A stretch of 64,000 nucleotides of DNA, taken from Spirosoma sp. KUDC1026. Its GTDB lineage: Bacteria; Bacteroidota; Bacteroidia; Cytophagales; Spirosomataceae. The notes beneath the pieces were generated by a model. It worked only from the letters and a program-made list of their open reading frames with translations. It did no database searches and had not been told where the DNA came from. Position numbers and translations under genes: made by a program. Of this stretch, positions 47,926-55,587 are shown piece after piece (within the stretch, counting starts at the first letter, position 1; each line of letters opens with the position of its first letter). The stretch lies in contig NZ_CP056032.1 of the NCBI RefSeq assembly GCF_013375035.1, forward strand, positions 3,842,001 to 3,906,000, given 5' to 3'.

Positions 47926-48766
47926 TATGCACATGATCGATTGCAAACATGGTTTTCTGATTGTCGGTGAGCCCCAGTTTCAGGGCAGCATCCGGCATGT
48001 GAATACCCCTGAATGCGGGGTCCTGGTAGAGCGTCGTCAGGCTGAGTTTAGTCGGTCCATCCATTACCCTGGCTACGTCGACCAGCAGGTGAACGGTTGG
48101 TGCAATCAGCGCCCGGACCGTTGCCGTCATGGGCATTGTCAGCGCTACCGAACGCAGATTATTGGCGGTCTTTCCCGTCATGCCGCCAAAGCCACCGGTA
48201 TGAAACGCAAACTGATGATTCCGGTCGGCGGGAACCGCCGGCGACGTTCCTTCCAGGCGGACAAAAATGTAGCCCGAATTCCAGGACCAGTACATATCGG
48301 CCGCCTGCCCCGCAGCACCCGGATCGAGCGCGCCCGTCCGTTCGGTCACTGGCGAAACACTCTTGGCACTGTCGACACCGATGGTAAAATTCATGCCGGT
48401 ATAATCGCCCTGCGGTACGTTGGTTAGTTTCACCAGCTGCGTTTTCACATCCGATTCCCGGATCAGGTAGTAGCTATTGGGCACCTTGTAGGTAGTGCCA
48501 TCCGCTTTTTTGAGTTCGACGTTACTGACGAAGTAGTTCAGGATGTCGATCGTATACTCTTCGCCAAACGAGTTTTTGTATTTGGCACCGCCCAGGGCCA
48601 GATTGGTGCCACCAACAATATTGTCAAATTCCAGCGTCAGGTCGCCCTTGCCGTTGGGGTCAATTGCCAGGACTTCGGCATCGCTTTTTTCCGTACAGCC
48701 CCAGAAACCGGTCGACAGACAGTTAATTATAAACAGATAAACTCCAGAAGTAAGAATGCGTTTCAT
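47912..48766 (-). CDS. mbnP: MbnP-family copper-binding lipoprotein
   Basis: A 284-residue protein with a lipobox (LSTGFWGC, C24). Family motifs include LTLEFDNIVGGTNLALGG, EYTIDILNYFVSNVELKKAD, YYLIRES, GDYTGMNFTIGVDS, ADMYWSWNSGYIFVRLEGTS and NHQFAFHTGGFGG. MbnP proteins hold Cu(I) at a site that uses a kynurenine made from tryptophan by the partner di-heme enzyme; the conserved MYWSWN segment supplies candidate tryptophans. The following gene is that partner. A 389-nt leader separates it from the CNGQC-protein gene upstream on the same strand. Confidence 0.86.
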   Translation of the reverse strand: MKRILTSGVYLFIINCLSTGFWGCTEKSDAEVLAIDPNGKGDLTLEFDNIVGGTNLALGGAKYKNSFGEEYTIDILNYFVSNVELKKADGTTYKVPNSYYLIRESDVKTQLVKLTNVPQGDYTGMNFTIGVDSAKSVSPVTERTGALDPGAAGQAADMYWSWNSGYIFVRLEGTSPAVPADRNHQFAFHTGGFGGMTGKTANNLRSVALTMPMTATVRALIAPTVHLLVDVARVMDGPTKLSLTTLYQDPAFRGIHMPDAALKLGLTDNQKTMFAIDHVHNDPK

Positions 48767-49155
48767 GTGTATGACTTTCAGCCAGATACGGCTGATAAAT
48801 GTGATAAAAGAGAGACTAATCCCCCGCCCGAACCGGCAGGAGTAGGCAACCCTAGCTGACGGTTCGCCAACGGATTACCACTGTACCAGAACGAAGTGAG
48901 AGGGTACGGCGCCCCTTACCGGAACGAACGTGACGATAGGCAAAGCGTTGCCAACAACCGGCTTGACAGGCAGCTTTACTGGCTTTGCCGGAATTTACCC
49001 GAACGCGGTTCACCTACCCCGATAAGGAGGGGTAGCGTCGATGGATAAATCAGGAAACAGCAGCAGGAAAATGCTGGGATGACGTCATGCCAATGCCGTG
49101 CCGATGAGCTAATAGCTTACCAGCAATAACAAAACACAACGAAGCAGGCCGAAAA
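48767..49155 (-). other. 389-nt leader region before mbnP with several small hairpins
   Basis: No gene is seen. Visible are the hairpin CTACCCC-GATAAGGA-GGGGTAG (49014-49035), a pair of related segments TACCAGAACGAAGTGA and TACCGGAACGAACGTGA (about 48888-48935), and complementary words around GTTGCCAACAACCGGC. The region could be a structured 5' leader or a cluster of intergenic repeats. I could not match it to a known riboswitch. Confidence 0.35.
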
Positions 49156-49533
49156 TTAAGCGCGGGGCGGTCGGAACAGCCCGTCGAGGGATTGGCTCGT
49201 GCGGGCAATCAGGTAGGTAAACAGGCCAGTCGTAGACAACTGACGAACAGCGGGCGCGAAGGTAAAGGAAGTCACTGACTCAGCGTACAGCTGAATGGAA
49301 GGCGTATTCTGAACGCGCTCGGTGGTTTCTTTATCCTGTTTATCCTGCTGGGCTTTCAGGCGTTTGGCCAGGAAACACTGACCGTTACAGTGCAGCTCGG
49401 GCCGGTCGCGGTTTTCGCAGAGCACACGGGCGATATAGTCCCGGTTAAGCTGGTAATAAGCGATGGTTCCCCAGGGACTGACCAGGGGGAGCAGGGTGGC
49501 AACCAGCAATATGTAACTGACCAGCGAGCGCAT
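49156..49533 (-). CDS. Small exported CNGQC protein of metal loci, 125 aa
   Basis: The protein has an N-terminal hydrophobic signal or anchor (MRSLVSYILLVATLLPLVSP) and a conserved core YYQLNRDYIARVLCENRDRP, ELHCNGQCFLAKRLKAQ with three cysteines, then a Lys/Gln/Glu-rich helix. Proteins with this LCEN-CNGxC pattern are frequent beside copper and iron genes in Bacteroidota and have no established function; metal binding by the cysteines is likely. The ATG at 49533 is chosen because a perfect -7 element (49541-49548) stands just before it; the longer frame from 49620 reads through that promoter. Confidence 0.78.
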   Translation of the reverse strand: MRSLVSYILLVATLLPLVSPWGTIAYYQLNRDYIARVLCENRDRPELHCNGQCFLAKRLKAQQDKQDKETTERVQNTPSIQLYAESVTSFTFAPAVRQLSTTGLFTYLIARTSQSLDGLFRPPRA

Positions 49534-49540
49534 CGAGCCA

Positions 49541-49548
49541 CAAAGGTA
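49541..49548 (-). promoter_or_regulatory. -7 element (TACCTTTG) 7 nt before the CNGQC-protein start
   Basis: Perfect TAnnTTTG match on the minus strand. Only 7 nt separate it from the ATG, so the transcript should begin within a few nucleotides of the start codon. Confidence 0.45.
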
Positions 49549-49743
49549 AGACAGAAACACGTTAAGATACGCGCCTTGTCCCGTTGACGGATGAAACTTT
49601 CCGGGTTCGTATACTATCAATTTGTTAAATCATTCAGACTCAATTATCCTTCCTTGAATATCTTCTTAGTTTTGAGCCGTTGACGTAGTTAGCCGTCTGC
49701 ACTCGTGGGTTCCGGAGTCTTCAATACCAGTCAGAAAACGGCC

Positions 49744-49943
49744 GTACAGCAGCGCCTTCAACAAGGTAATGAACAGGCATTTAACCGCCTGTTTGACGGC
49801 TATCAATGGGTTGATCCACTGGGAAGACGAGACGAACGAACTAATGCGCGACGTATTCACGAAAGTCCGGGAGAATTGTAGCCTGATTCAGTCCGACCGG
49901 CCGCTCGCTGGTTTTCTGCACACATCGTGCCCGACGAGTAAAG
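49744..49943 (+). pseudogene. Remnant of an ECF sigma-70 factor
   Basis: Two frames together read like the N-terminal region 2 of an extracytoplasmic-function sigma factor. The first (from 49744) gives VQQRLQQGNEQAFNRLFDGY. The second (to 49943) gives WEDETNELMRDVFTKVREN, then SLIQSDRPLAGFLHT, which fits the usual AEDxVQDVFxKLW...LxxFLxT pattern. A frame change and missing residues lie between them near 49800, and nothing resembling region 4 follows. It is therefore a decayed fragment. It ends just before the phosphatase gene. Confidence 0.6.
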
Positions 49944-49970
49944 TTCTGGCAGGACGTAGTTTTTCACCAT

Positions 49971-51812
49971 ATGAAACGTAAATTTTTAGCGGGTTTGCTG
50001 GCGTGCGTAACCAGTCTGAGCCTGGCCCAGACCCGCCTGTATTCGCCGGCGCAGGCACACGCCCACAACGATTACGAACATACGATCCCGTTCTGGCAGG
50101 CTTACGACCAGCAGTTTGGTTCGATCGAAGCCGATATTTACGCCCGCAATGGTCAGCTTTACGTAGCCCACGACACGGCGGACATTACCCCCGACCGAAC
50201 GCTGGATGCGCTGTATATTCAGCCCATCGTCGGCAAAGTGAAGGCAAACAAAGGCAAGGCGTACGCCGATGCTGACTATACCTTGCAGTGGCTGATCGAT
50301 TTGAAAACCCCGGCGGCCCTGTCGCTCCCTCTGCTCGTAAAAGCCCTGTCGGCCTACCCCGATGTTTTCGGTACGGGTGGTCCGGTGCAGGTTGTGGTCA
50401 GTGGCAACGTACCAGCCCCCACTCAGTTCGGGCAATTTCCCAACTGGCTCAAATTCGATGGTCGCCCGAATATTACGTACACACCGGAGCAACTAACGCA
50501 CATTGGTCTGATCAGCCAGGATTTTACGAAATACACCCGCTGGAATGGCAAGGGGCTAATCGTCAAGAAAGAGCGCGAAGCGATTCAGGCGGTTGTGGAC
50601 CAGGTGCACAAACAGGGCAAGAAAATCCGCTTCTGGGCCACGCCCGACAACATCAACACCTGGAAGTCGCTGATGAACCTGGGTGTCGATTTCATCAACA
50701 CCGATAACCTGGCTGGACTGGGTCGGTTTCTGAGTACCCGTCAGACGGCCGAGTACCAGGAAATCAAGCCCGCGCACCCCGTTTATCAACCGACGTACCG
50801 CAATAACGACAGCCGCAGCCGGGTCAAAAATGTGATTCTGCTGATTGGGGATGGCATGGGACTGACCCAGATTTATGCCGGTCTGACTGGCAACCGGGGC
50901 GACCTGAACCTGGCCCGCCTGCTCAACATCGGCTTCTCAAAGACCAGCGCGGCCGATACGTACATCACCGACTCGGCCGCCGGTGGTACAGCCATGGCAA
51001 CGGGCACGAAAACCAATAACCGCGCTATTGGCGTCGACGCAACGGGCGCATTGGTACCGGCCATACCAGTACTGATCAGGAAATGGAACATGCCCAGCGG
51101 TATTATCTCATCGGGGTCGGTTACCGATGCCACTCCAGCCGTTTTCTACGCTCACCAGCCCGACCGCATGTTCGAGCGGGAAATTGCATCCGACTTCCTG
51201 CGTAGCCCGGTGCCGATTTTGATTGGGGGTGGCTACCGTTATTTCCAGGAACAAAACGTGCTGGATACACTCCAGCAGCGAGGTTACCAGATCGGCAGGA
51301 AGCTCTCGGATCTGGAGCGGATGAAACCCCCCTTCGTCATGCTGGACGATTCGTCGGTGGGGCCCATCCACAAAGGTCGGCCGGACTTTCTGGTGCCTGC
51401 CCTCCGCAAAACCATGCGGGAGCTGCAAACCAATTCCGCTGGCTTTTTCATCATGGCCGAAGGGGCGCAGATCGATTACGGCGGTCACGTAAACGACACC
51501 CGCTACGTTGTGCAGGAGATGCAGGATTTTGACCGGGCCATTGGCGAGGCCATCAAGTTTGCCGACTCGAACGGCGAGACGCTGGTGATTGTCACCGCTG
51601 ATCACGAAACGGGCGGCCTTAGCCTACTCGATGGCGATGTAAAGCGCGGTTATGTCGACGGTAATTTCAGCACCAACGATCACTCGGGTGTTATGGTCCC
51701 GGTCTTTGCCTACGGACCGCACTCGCTCGACTTCCGGGGGGTGTATGAAAACACCGAAATTCAGCGAAAAATTATGGCGATTCTGGCTAAATATCACGCA
51801 AACGCCAAATAA
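49971..51812 (+). CDS. Secreted fusion of a GDPD-like phosphodiesterase and alkaline phosphatase
   Basis: A 613-residue exported protein. After the signal peptide (MKRKFLAGLLACVTSLSLAQ), residues 25-265 resemble a glycerophosphodiester phosphodiesterase barrel (AHAHNDYEHTIPFWQAYDQQ, GSIEADIYARNGQLYVAHDT, RFWATPDNINTWKSLMNLGV). Residues 285-613 are an alkaline phosphatase: ILLIGDGMGLTQIYAGL, nucleophile S335 in TDSAAGGTAMATGTKT, GGHVNDTRYVVQEMQDFDRA and VTADHETGGLSL. Together they could release alcohol plus glycerol phosphate and then free phosphate from lipid head groups. A TAGTTTTTC sequence just before the ATG is a weak -7 candidate. A strong terminator follows (51836-51885). Confidence 0.9.
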   Translation: MKRKFLAGLLACVTSLSLAQTRLYSPAQAHAHNDYEHTIPFWQAYDQQFGSIEADIYARNGQLYVAHDTADITPDRTLDALYIQPIVGKVKANKGKAYADADYTLQWLIDLKTPAALSLPLLVKALSAYPDVFGTGGPVQVVVSGNVPAPTQFGQFPNWLKFDGRPNITYTPEQLTHIGLISQDFTKYTRWNGKGLIVKKEREAIQAVVDQVHKQGKKIRFWATPDNINTWKSLMNLGVDFINTDNLAGLGRFLSTRQTAEYQEIKPAHPVYQPTYRNNDSRSRVKNVILLIGDGMGLTQIYAGLTGNRGDLNLARLLNIGFSKTSAADTYITDSAAGGTAMATGTKTNNRAIGVDATGALVPAIPVLIRKWNMPSGIISSGSVTDATPAVFYAHQPDRMFEREIASDFLRSPVPILIGGGYRYFQEQNVLDTLQQRGYQIGRKLSDLERMKPPFVMLDDSSVGPIHKGRPDFLVPALRKTMRELQTNSAGFFIMAEGAQIDYGGHVNDTRYVVQEMQDFDRAIGEAIKFADSNGETLVIVTADHETGGLSLLDGDVKRGYVDGNFSTNDHSGVMVPVFAYGPHSLDFRGVYENTEIQRKIMAILAKYHANAK

Positions 51813-51835
51813 GTATACGCCTTTCGTGGTTTTTC

Positions 51836-51885
51836 ACGAATTTGCCCCGCAACAGGTTTTCTGCCCGTTCGCGGGGCAAATTCGT
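51836..51885 (+). terminator. Hairpin terminator after the phosphatase gene
   Basis: ACGAATTTGCCCCGC (51836-51850) and GCGGGGCAAATTCGT (51871-51885) form a perfect 15-bp stem with a 20-nt loop, followed by TTTCCTCTTTTTC. Confidence 0.85.
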
Positions 51886-51907
51886 TTTCCTCTTTTTCGT
51901 TAGTCGT

Positions 51908-53044
51908 ATGACCCAGACCGACAATCGGTTTCTTTCGCTGGACGTGTTCCGGGGGATAACCGTTTGCTTTATGATTATCGTGAACACCCCCGGCAGCGGG
52001 GCCACGCCCTTTTCTCCCCTTAACCACGCCCAGTGGCACGGCTTCACCCCTACCGACCTGGTTTTCCCTTCCTTTCTGTTCGTGGTCGGCAATGCCATGA
52101 GCTTTGCCATAAAAAAGTACCACTTGCTGGGCACCGGGGCCGTACTGACCAAGATCGCTAAACGGACCGCGCTGATCTTTTTGCTGGGCTACCTGATGTA
52201 CTGGTTTCCCTTTTTTAAGCTAGGGGATGAGGGCCAGTTCTTACCCTTCCCCATCAGCCAGACGCGCATCTGGGGCGTACTGCAACGTATCGCGGTCTGT
52301 TACGGAATTGCTTCGCTGATGGTCTATTTTCTGCCGTTTCGAACGGTGGTTGTTCTAAGTGTTGCCTTTCTGATCGGCTATTGGTTGTTACTACTCGGTT
52401 TTGGCGACGCAACCGACCCACTGAGCCTGACGGGCAACGCGGTTCTTTACCTGGACCGGGCGATGCTGGGCGATGCACACCTGTACCACGGCAACGGGGG
52501 CGTTCCGTTTGATCCGGAAGGGTTGCTCAGCACACTGCCCGCCGTTGTAAACGTCATCATTGGCTATTACGCCGGGCAGTTCGTACAAACCCACGGCAAA
52601 ACCTACGAAAGCGTTACAAAAGTGCTGCTGATGGGCGCATTGTTCATTTTGCTGGCGCTGACCTGGGACATGGTCTTTCCGATCAACAAAAAGCTCTGGA
52701 CCAGTCCGTTTACGCTGCTCACCACCGGGCTTGATCTGGTGATTATGGGTACGTTGATTTACGTCGTCGAAATACGCCAGTGGAACCCCGCCAACTGGAC
52801 GCGTTTTTTCGTTATCCCCGGCAAGAACCCGCTGTTCCTGTACCTGCTCTCCGAAGTGCTGGCCATCCTGCTTTATATGATTCCTTCTGATGGCGGCAGC
52901 CTTTTCAGCGCCATAAACGACAGTCTTTTCCAGCCGCTGGCACCGGGACCGATCGGCTCGCTGCTGTTCGCCCTCAGCTTTATGCTCCTTTGCTGGGCCG
53001 TTGGCTGGTGGCTTGATAAACGGAGGATTTACGTGCGGGTGTAG
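51908..53044 (+). CDS. HGSNAT/DUF5009-type membrane acyltransferase
   Basis: A 378-residue multi-pass membrane protein with about ten helices. The family start RFLSLDVFRGITVCFMIIVN is followed by HAQWHGFTPTDLVFPSFLFV with the catalytic-type histidine, then RIWGVLQRIAVCYGIASLM, WDMVFPINKKLWTSPFTLLT and FVIPGKNPLFLYLLSEVLAI, all characteristic of heparan-alpha-glucosaminide N-acetyltransferase-like proteins. In bacteria these probably move acetyl groups across the membrane to sugars such as glucosamine. The ATG at 51908 is used; an upstream frame from 51842 crosses the terminator hairpin and is rejected. Confidence 0.88.
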   Translation: MTQTDNRFLSLDVFRGITVCFMIIVNTPGSGATPFSPLNHAQWHGFTPTDLVFPSFLFVVGNAMSFAIKKYHLLGTGAVLTKIAKRTALIFLLGYLMYWFPFFKLGDEGQFLPFPISQTRIWGVLQRIAVCYGIASLMVYFLPFRTVVVLSVAFLIGYWLLLLGFGDATDPLSLTGNAVLYLDRAMLGDAHLYHGNGGVPFDPEGLLSTLPAVVNVIIGYYAGQFVQTHGKTYESVTKVLLMGALFILLALTWDMVFPINKKLWTSPFTLLTTGLDLVIMGTLIYVVEIRQWNPANWTRFFVIPGKNPLFLYLLSEVLAILLYMIPSDGGSLFSAINDSLFQPLAPGPIGSLLFALSFMLLCWAVGWWLDKRRIYVRV

Positions 53045-53197
53045 GTCTGTCTTCGGACCCCTATCTGGGGTGCTAGCGGAAGAAGGTACCCGAACCACGG
53101 TTTAGTCTTACAGGGCTGTTCCTCACGGGATAGGGTAGATCGGGCCTTTCGGATTTGTATCGATTAGGCGAACTGATACTCATGACTGTTTTCTTAG

Positions 53198-53205
53198 TAC
53201 ATTTG
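53198..53205 (+). promoter_or_regulatory. -7 element (TACATTTG) of the thiol peroxidase gene
   Basis: Perfect TAnnTTTG match ending 18 nt before the ATG at 53224. It supports this start against the longer frame from 53155. Confidence 0.5.
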
Positions 53206-53223
53206 AAAAACTACCCTCAATAC

Positions 53224-53826
53224 ATGTCTTTTATGATCGGCGTCCAAAACTCTGCGCAGGCCCTTAAAATCTTTTTTCTGAGCCTGGCAGGCCTATTCAT
53301 CACAGGGGTTACCCTGGCCCAAACCACTGGTACGGCTATTACGCTGGGTGGCAAAACAATTCATACCGTTGGTAAACTACCCGCGGTGGGCACAGCGGCC
53401 AAAGAAGTCACGTTGACGGGCATTGACCTCAAGGACAATACGTTAGCTGATTACAAAGGCAAATACGTGATCATGAATATTTTCCCTAGTGTAAACACAG
53501 GTGTCTGTTCCAAATCGGTGCGGAAATTTAATGAAGATGCAGCGGGCCTGACAAACACCGCTGTACTTTGTATTTCCAAAGACCTGCCTTTTGCCCAGAA
53601 AGCTTTTTGTGGCGCAGAAGGCATTAAAAACGTGGTGATGCTGTCGGATTTCAGAACCGATTTTGGCAATTCGTACGGCGTGCAAATTGCCGACGGCCCC
53701 ATGAAAGGTCTGTTAAGTCGGGCGGTAATCGTGGTGAATCCCGAAGGAAAAATTGTCTATGAACAGCAGGTGCCGGAAATAGGGCAAGAGCCTGATTACG
53801 CTGCTGCATTGGCAGCCATCAAGTAG
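53224..53826 (+). CDS. tpx: Exported thiol peroxidase (Tpx-type peroxiredoxin)
   Basis: A 200-residue atypical 2-Cys peroxiredoxin that reduces lipid or hydrogen peroxides. The peroxidatic cysteine is C95 (FPSVNTGVCSKSVRKFNED) and the resolving cysteine is C129 (DLPFAQKAFCGAEGI), spaced 34 residues as in E. coli Tpx. Other family motifs: LADYKGKYVIMNIF and GLLSRAVIVVNPEGKIVYEQ. The first 35 residues (MSFMIGVQNSAQALKIFFLS ... GVTLAQ) look like a signal peptide, which is uncommon because Tpx is normally cytoplasmic or periplasmic by species. An unusual CSKS replaces the more common CAAS. Followed by a strong terminator. Confidence 0.92.
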   Translation: MSFMIGVQNSAQALKIFFLSLAGLFITGVTLAQTTGTAITLGGKTIHTVGKLPAVGTAAKEVTLTGIDLKDNTLADYKGKYVIMNIFPSVNTGVCSKSVRKFNEDAAGLTNTAVLCISKDLPFAQKAFCGAEGIKNVVMLSDFRTDFGNSYGVQIADGPMKGLLSRAVIVVNPEGKIVYEQQVPEIGQEPDYAAALAAIK

Positions 53827-53835
53827 AACTCACTC

Positions 53836-53873
53836 AACAAAGAAGGCAGGACGTTAATCCTGCCTTCTTTGTT
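53836..53873. terminator. Hairpin terminator after tpx
   Basis: AACAAAGAAGGCAGGA (53836-53851) and TCCTGCCTTCTTTGTT (53858-53873) form a 16-bp perfect stem with a 6-nt loop, beginning 9 nt after the stop codon. Confidence 0.88.
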
Positions 53874-53996
53874 TCTACCCCCTTCGCTTGTTTCCCGGCG
53901 GTGCTCATCGCTACGGTGTGGACCAAAATGTCCATCATGCATGAGCGCTCCTTCGTCTCAGCCAAGAGAATTTACTGTTAAGGTATAATGTAAATC

Positions 53997-54485
53997 TTAC
54001 AAGATAGGAACGTTGTTAGCACAAATTGTCAAGAACTCATCAATAGAATTTGCAACATAAACAATTCTGGCTCTCCATGCTGATTTTGGCAAATCGGCTA
54101 GATCAATTTCATAGTCCATGGCCCAAACTCCTTTAGCTAACTGAGGAGATATTGAGAGACAAAAAAACTCACTGTAGAAGTTAGTCTGAACAACTGGAAG
54201 TAAACAGTCCGTGTAGCAATATACACCACCCTCTGCTTCTACTTCTGTTTTTAGAAAATTGTATCTATTTTCTATTTGGTCAAGATCTAAAAATGTTTCA
54301 AAGTATCCTTCATATCTAACCGGTTCGCAAAATTGAAAATAAGCTCCTTGATAGCTGAGTAAGAAATCTAGTTGTTCGCCTGACAAGCGAACGTCTATTC
54401 TCTCCTCTAGAGCTCTTATTTGCTCGGTTGTTGCCAGTTTTACCGGCAAGGATTTCAAAAGTTTATTGAATGCTTCGTTGTTCAT
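53997..54485 (-). CDS. SMI1/KNR4 (SUKH)-type immunity-like protein
   Basis: A 162-residue soluble acidic protein. The opening LATTEQIRALEERIDVRLSG followed by EQLDFLLSYQGAYFQFC is the SUKH pattern (helix, then LPxxYxxFLxxxNG), and the end IVYVANSIDEFLTICANN fits the domain's last helix. SUKH proteins commonly neutralise polymorphic or contact-dependent toxins. No toxin gene is present in the window, so it would be an orphan immunity gene, or one of a cluster. Clearly AT-richer than the neighbouring host genes. The two following genes in this island read on the same strand. Confidence 0.72.
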   Translation of the reverse strand: MNNEAFNKLLKSLPVKLATTEQIRALEERIDVRLSGEQLDFLLSYQGAYFQFCEPVRYEGYFETFLDLDQIENRYNFLKTEVEAEGGVYCYTDCLLPVVQTNFYSEFFCLSISPQLAKGVWAMDYEIDLADLPKSAWRARIVYVANSIDEFLTICANNVPIL

Positions 54486-54611
54486 TATTTATGATTTTCA
54501 CTATCCTTGGAGCTGTTGTATAACTAATGTTATGTTAAGAGAAAATTTATTTATTCTTCAAAATGTTATTTCCGTTCCTTTTCTAAAAAAAATAATAAAA
54601 TCTATAACATT

Positions 54612-55016
54612 TCACGGCTCAATAAGTCCCCAAATGCCTAGGAGTTGATAAGCGGCAACAAGTACGTATATGATCTTATTCCGCATTATATCATATGCTT
54701 TTAACACAAACTCTTGGAGTTGTTGAGATCTTAGATCTGAAATTTGATTTAACGATTTAAACTTAGCTACTTGATAATTTCCTAAAAAGTAAAAAATGAT
54801 TAGTGCTACGCTAAAAAATAGTAAATTGAAGAAGTCTTCAGATGATTTTAAGAAAGTAAACTGTAAAAATCCACTATGTATAACTAAAGAAATTATAACT
54901 ACGATTGAAGTAATTTGTATAGCTTTTCTACCTAATTTATATTTCTCTATCAAGACTAGGTATATCAATAGATCAAGCGATAAGAAGAAGAATGTGTATA
55001 AGATATTAGCGAACAT
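54612..55016 (-). CDS. Small AT-rich membrane protein, 134 aa
   Basis: No family is recognised. Four hydrophobic helices: ANILYTFFFLSLDLLIYLVL, AIQITSIVVIISLVIHSGFL, FFNLLFFSVALIIFYFLGNY and NKIIYVLVAAYQLLGIWGLI. A short cytoplasmic or periplasmic stretch (AKFKSLNQISDLRSQQLQEF) lies between helix 3 and helix 4. Such small membrane proteins occur among immunity genes of toxins that attack membranes, but nothing specific supports that here beyond its place next to the SUKH gene. Codon use is AT-rich and foreign to the surrounding genes. Confidence 0.6.
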   Translation of the reverse strand: MFANILYTFFFLSLDLLIYLVLIEKYKLGRKAIQITSIVVIISLVIHSGFLQFTFLKSSEDFFNLLFFSVALIIFYFLGNYQVAKFKSLNQISDLRSQQLQEFVLKAYDIMRNKIIYVLVAAYQLLGIWGLIEP

Positions 55017-55080
55017 ATTTAATATAACTTTATGGCTAATTTATATATTTTGTTTGTTGTATAAGTGGCATTATGTTAGC

Positions 55081-55275
55081 CTAAGGCGTTTCATATCTAG
55101 CATAAACTAGATCGCTTGACTGGTCAATTTGCTCAAAAGGTGATTGAATAGTTTGAAAATCAACCTTGCCAGGTACTGACTCGATAAAGTCCCCTTCTAT
55201 CTCTCCATAGACAGCATAATATATGTCTTTCTCGTCTTCTATAAGATCTCGATCATTATATACTCGCAGTAACAA
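55081..55275 (-). CDS. Short hypothetical protein, 64 aa (possibly truncated)
   Basis: An AT-rich frame of 64 residues: MLLRVYNDRDLIEDEKDIYY, AVYGEIEGDFIESVPGK and FEQIDQSSDLVYARYETP. The acidic composition and the strand-rich look resemble a small immunity-type protein or its end. No family is recognised and no promoter is evident. It is 64 nt upstream of the membrane protein gene in the same direction, so the three genes of this island may be one transcript. It could also be the tail of a longer lost gene. Confidence 0.45.
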   Translation of the reverse strand: MLLRVYNDRDLIEDEKDIYYAVYGEIEGDFIESVPGKVDFQTIQSPFEQIDQSSDLVYARYETP

Positions 55276-55587
55276 ACGACCCGCTTTAAGCTCAACAAAA
55301 ATGAATCACTTGCAGCTAACAACATTAAAGAGTAATGCTCTATAAGTGGACAGTCTTACCGATGTTCTATCCATGTTGTGTAATCTATTTTACGTAAACC
55401 AAGCTGCCTAATATATACGAACTCCCAGAATTGATTGATCACCGCTAACCCGAAAACCCATCTCACGAAACACCCGTTCTAAGCGACGAATCAAGCACCT
55501 CCTAAAATTACTTAAAACCTCCAATACCGTACCTTTTTTAAACGCACGCTACTTGACGCGGTCGAGAGTCACTCTTGTTAAAGCACT
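55276..55587. other. 312-nt gap right of the AT-rich island
   Basis: No complete gene. On the minus strand a 46-codon open stretch (about 55547-55410) reads KKGTVLEVLSNFRRCLIRRL and continues ERVFREMGFRVSGDQSILG before a stop; it has no start codon and no recognised family, and may be the end of a decayed gene. Confidence 0.3.

Noticed and set aside
48767..49155. Cobalamin or other known riboswitch before mbnP
   Set aside because: None of the conserved blocks of cobalamin, SAM, TPP or purine riboswitches could be found on either strand.
49769..49981. Intact 70-aa gene before the phosphatase
   Set aside because: Read with the neighbouring frame it is a decayed sigma-factor fragment, and its end overlaps the phosphatase start.
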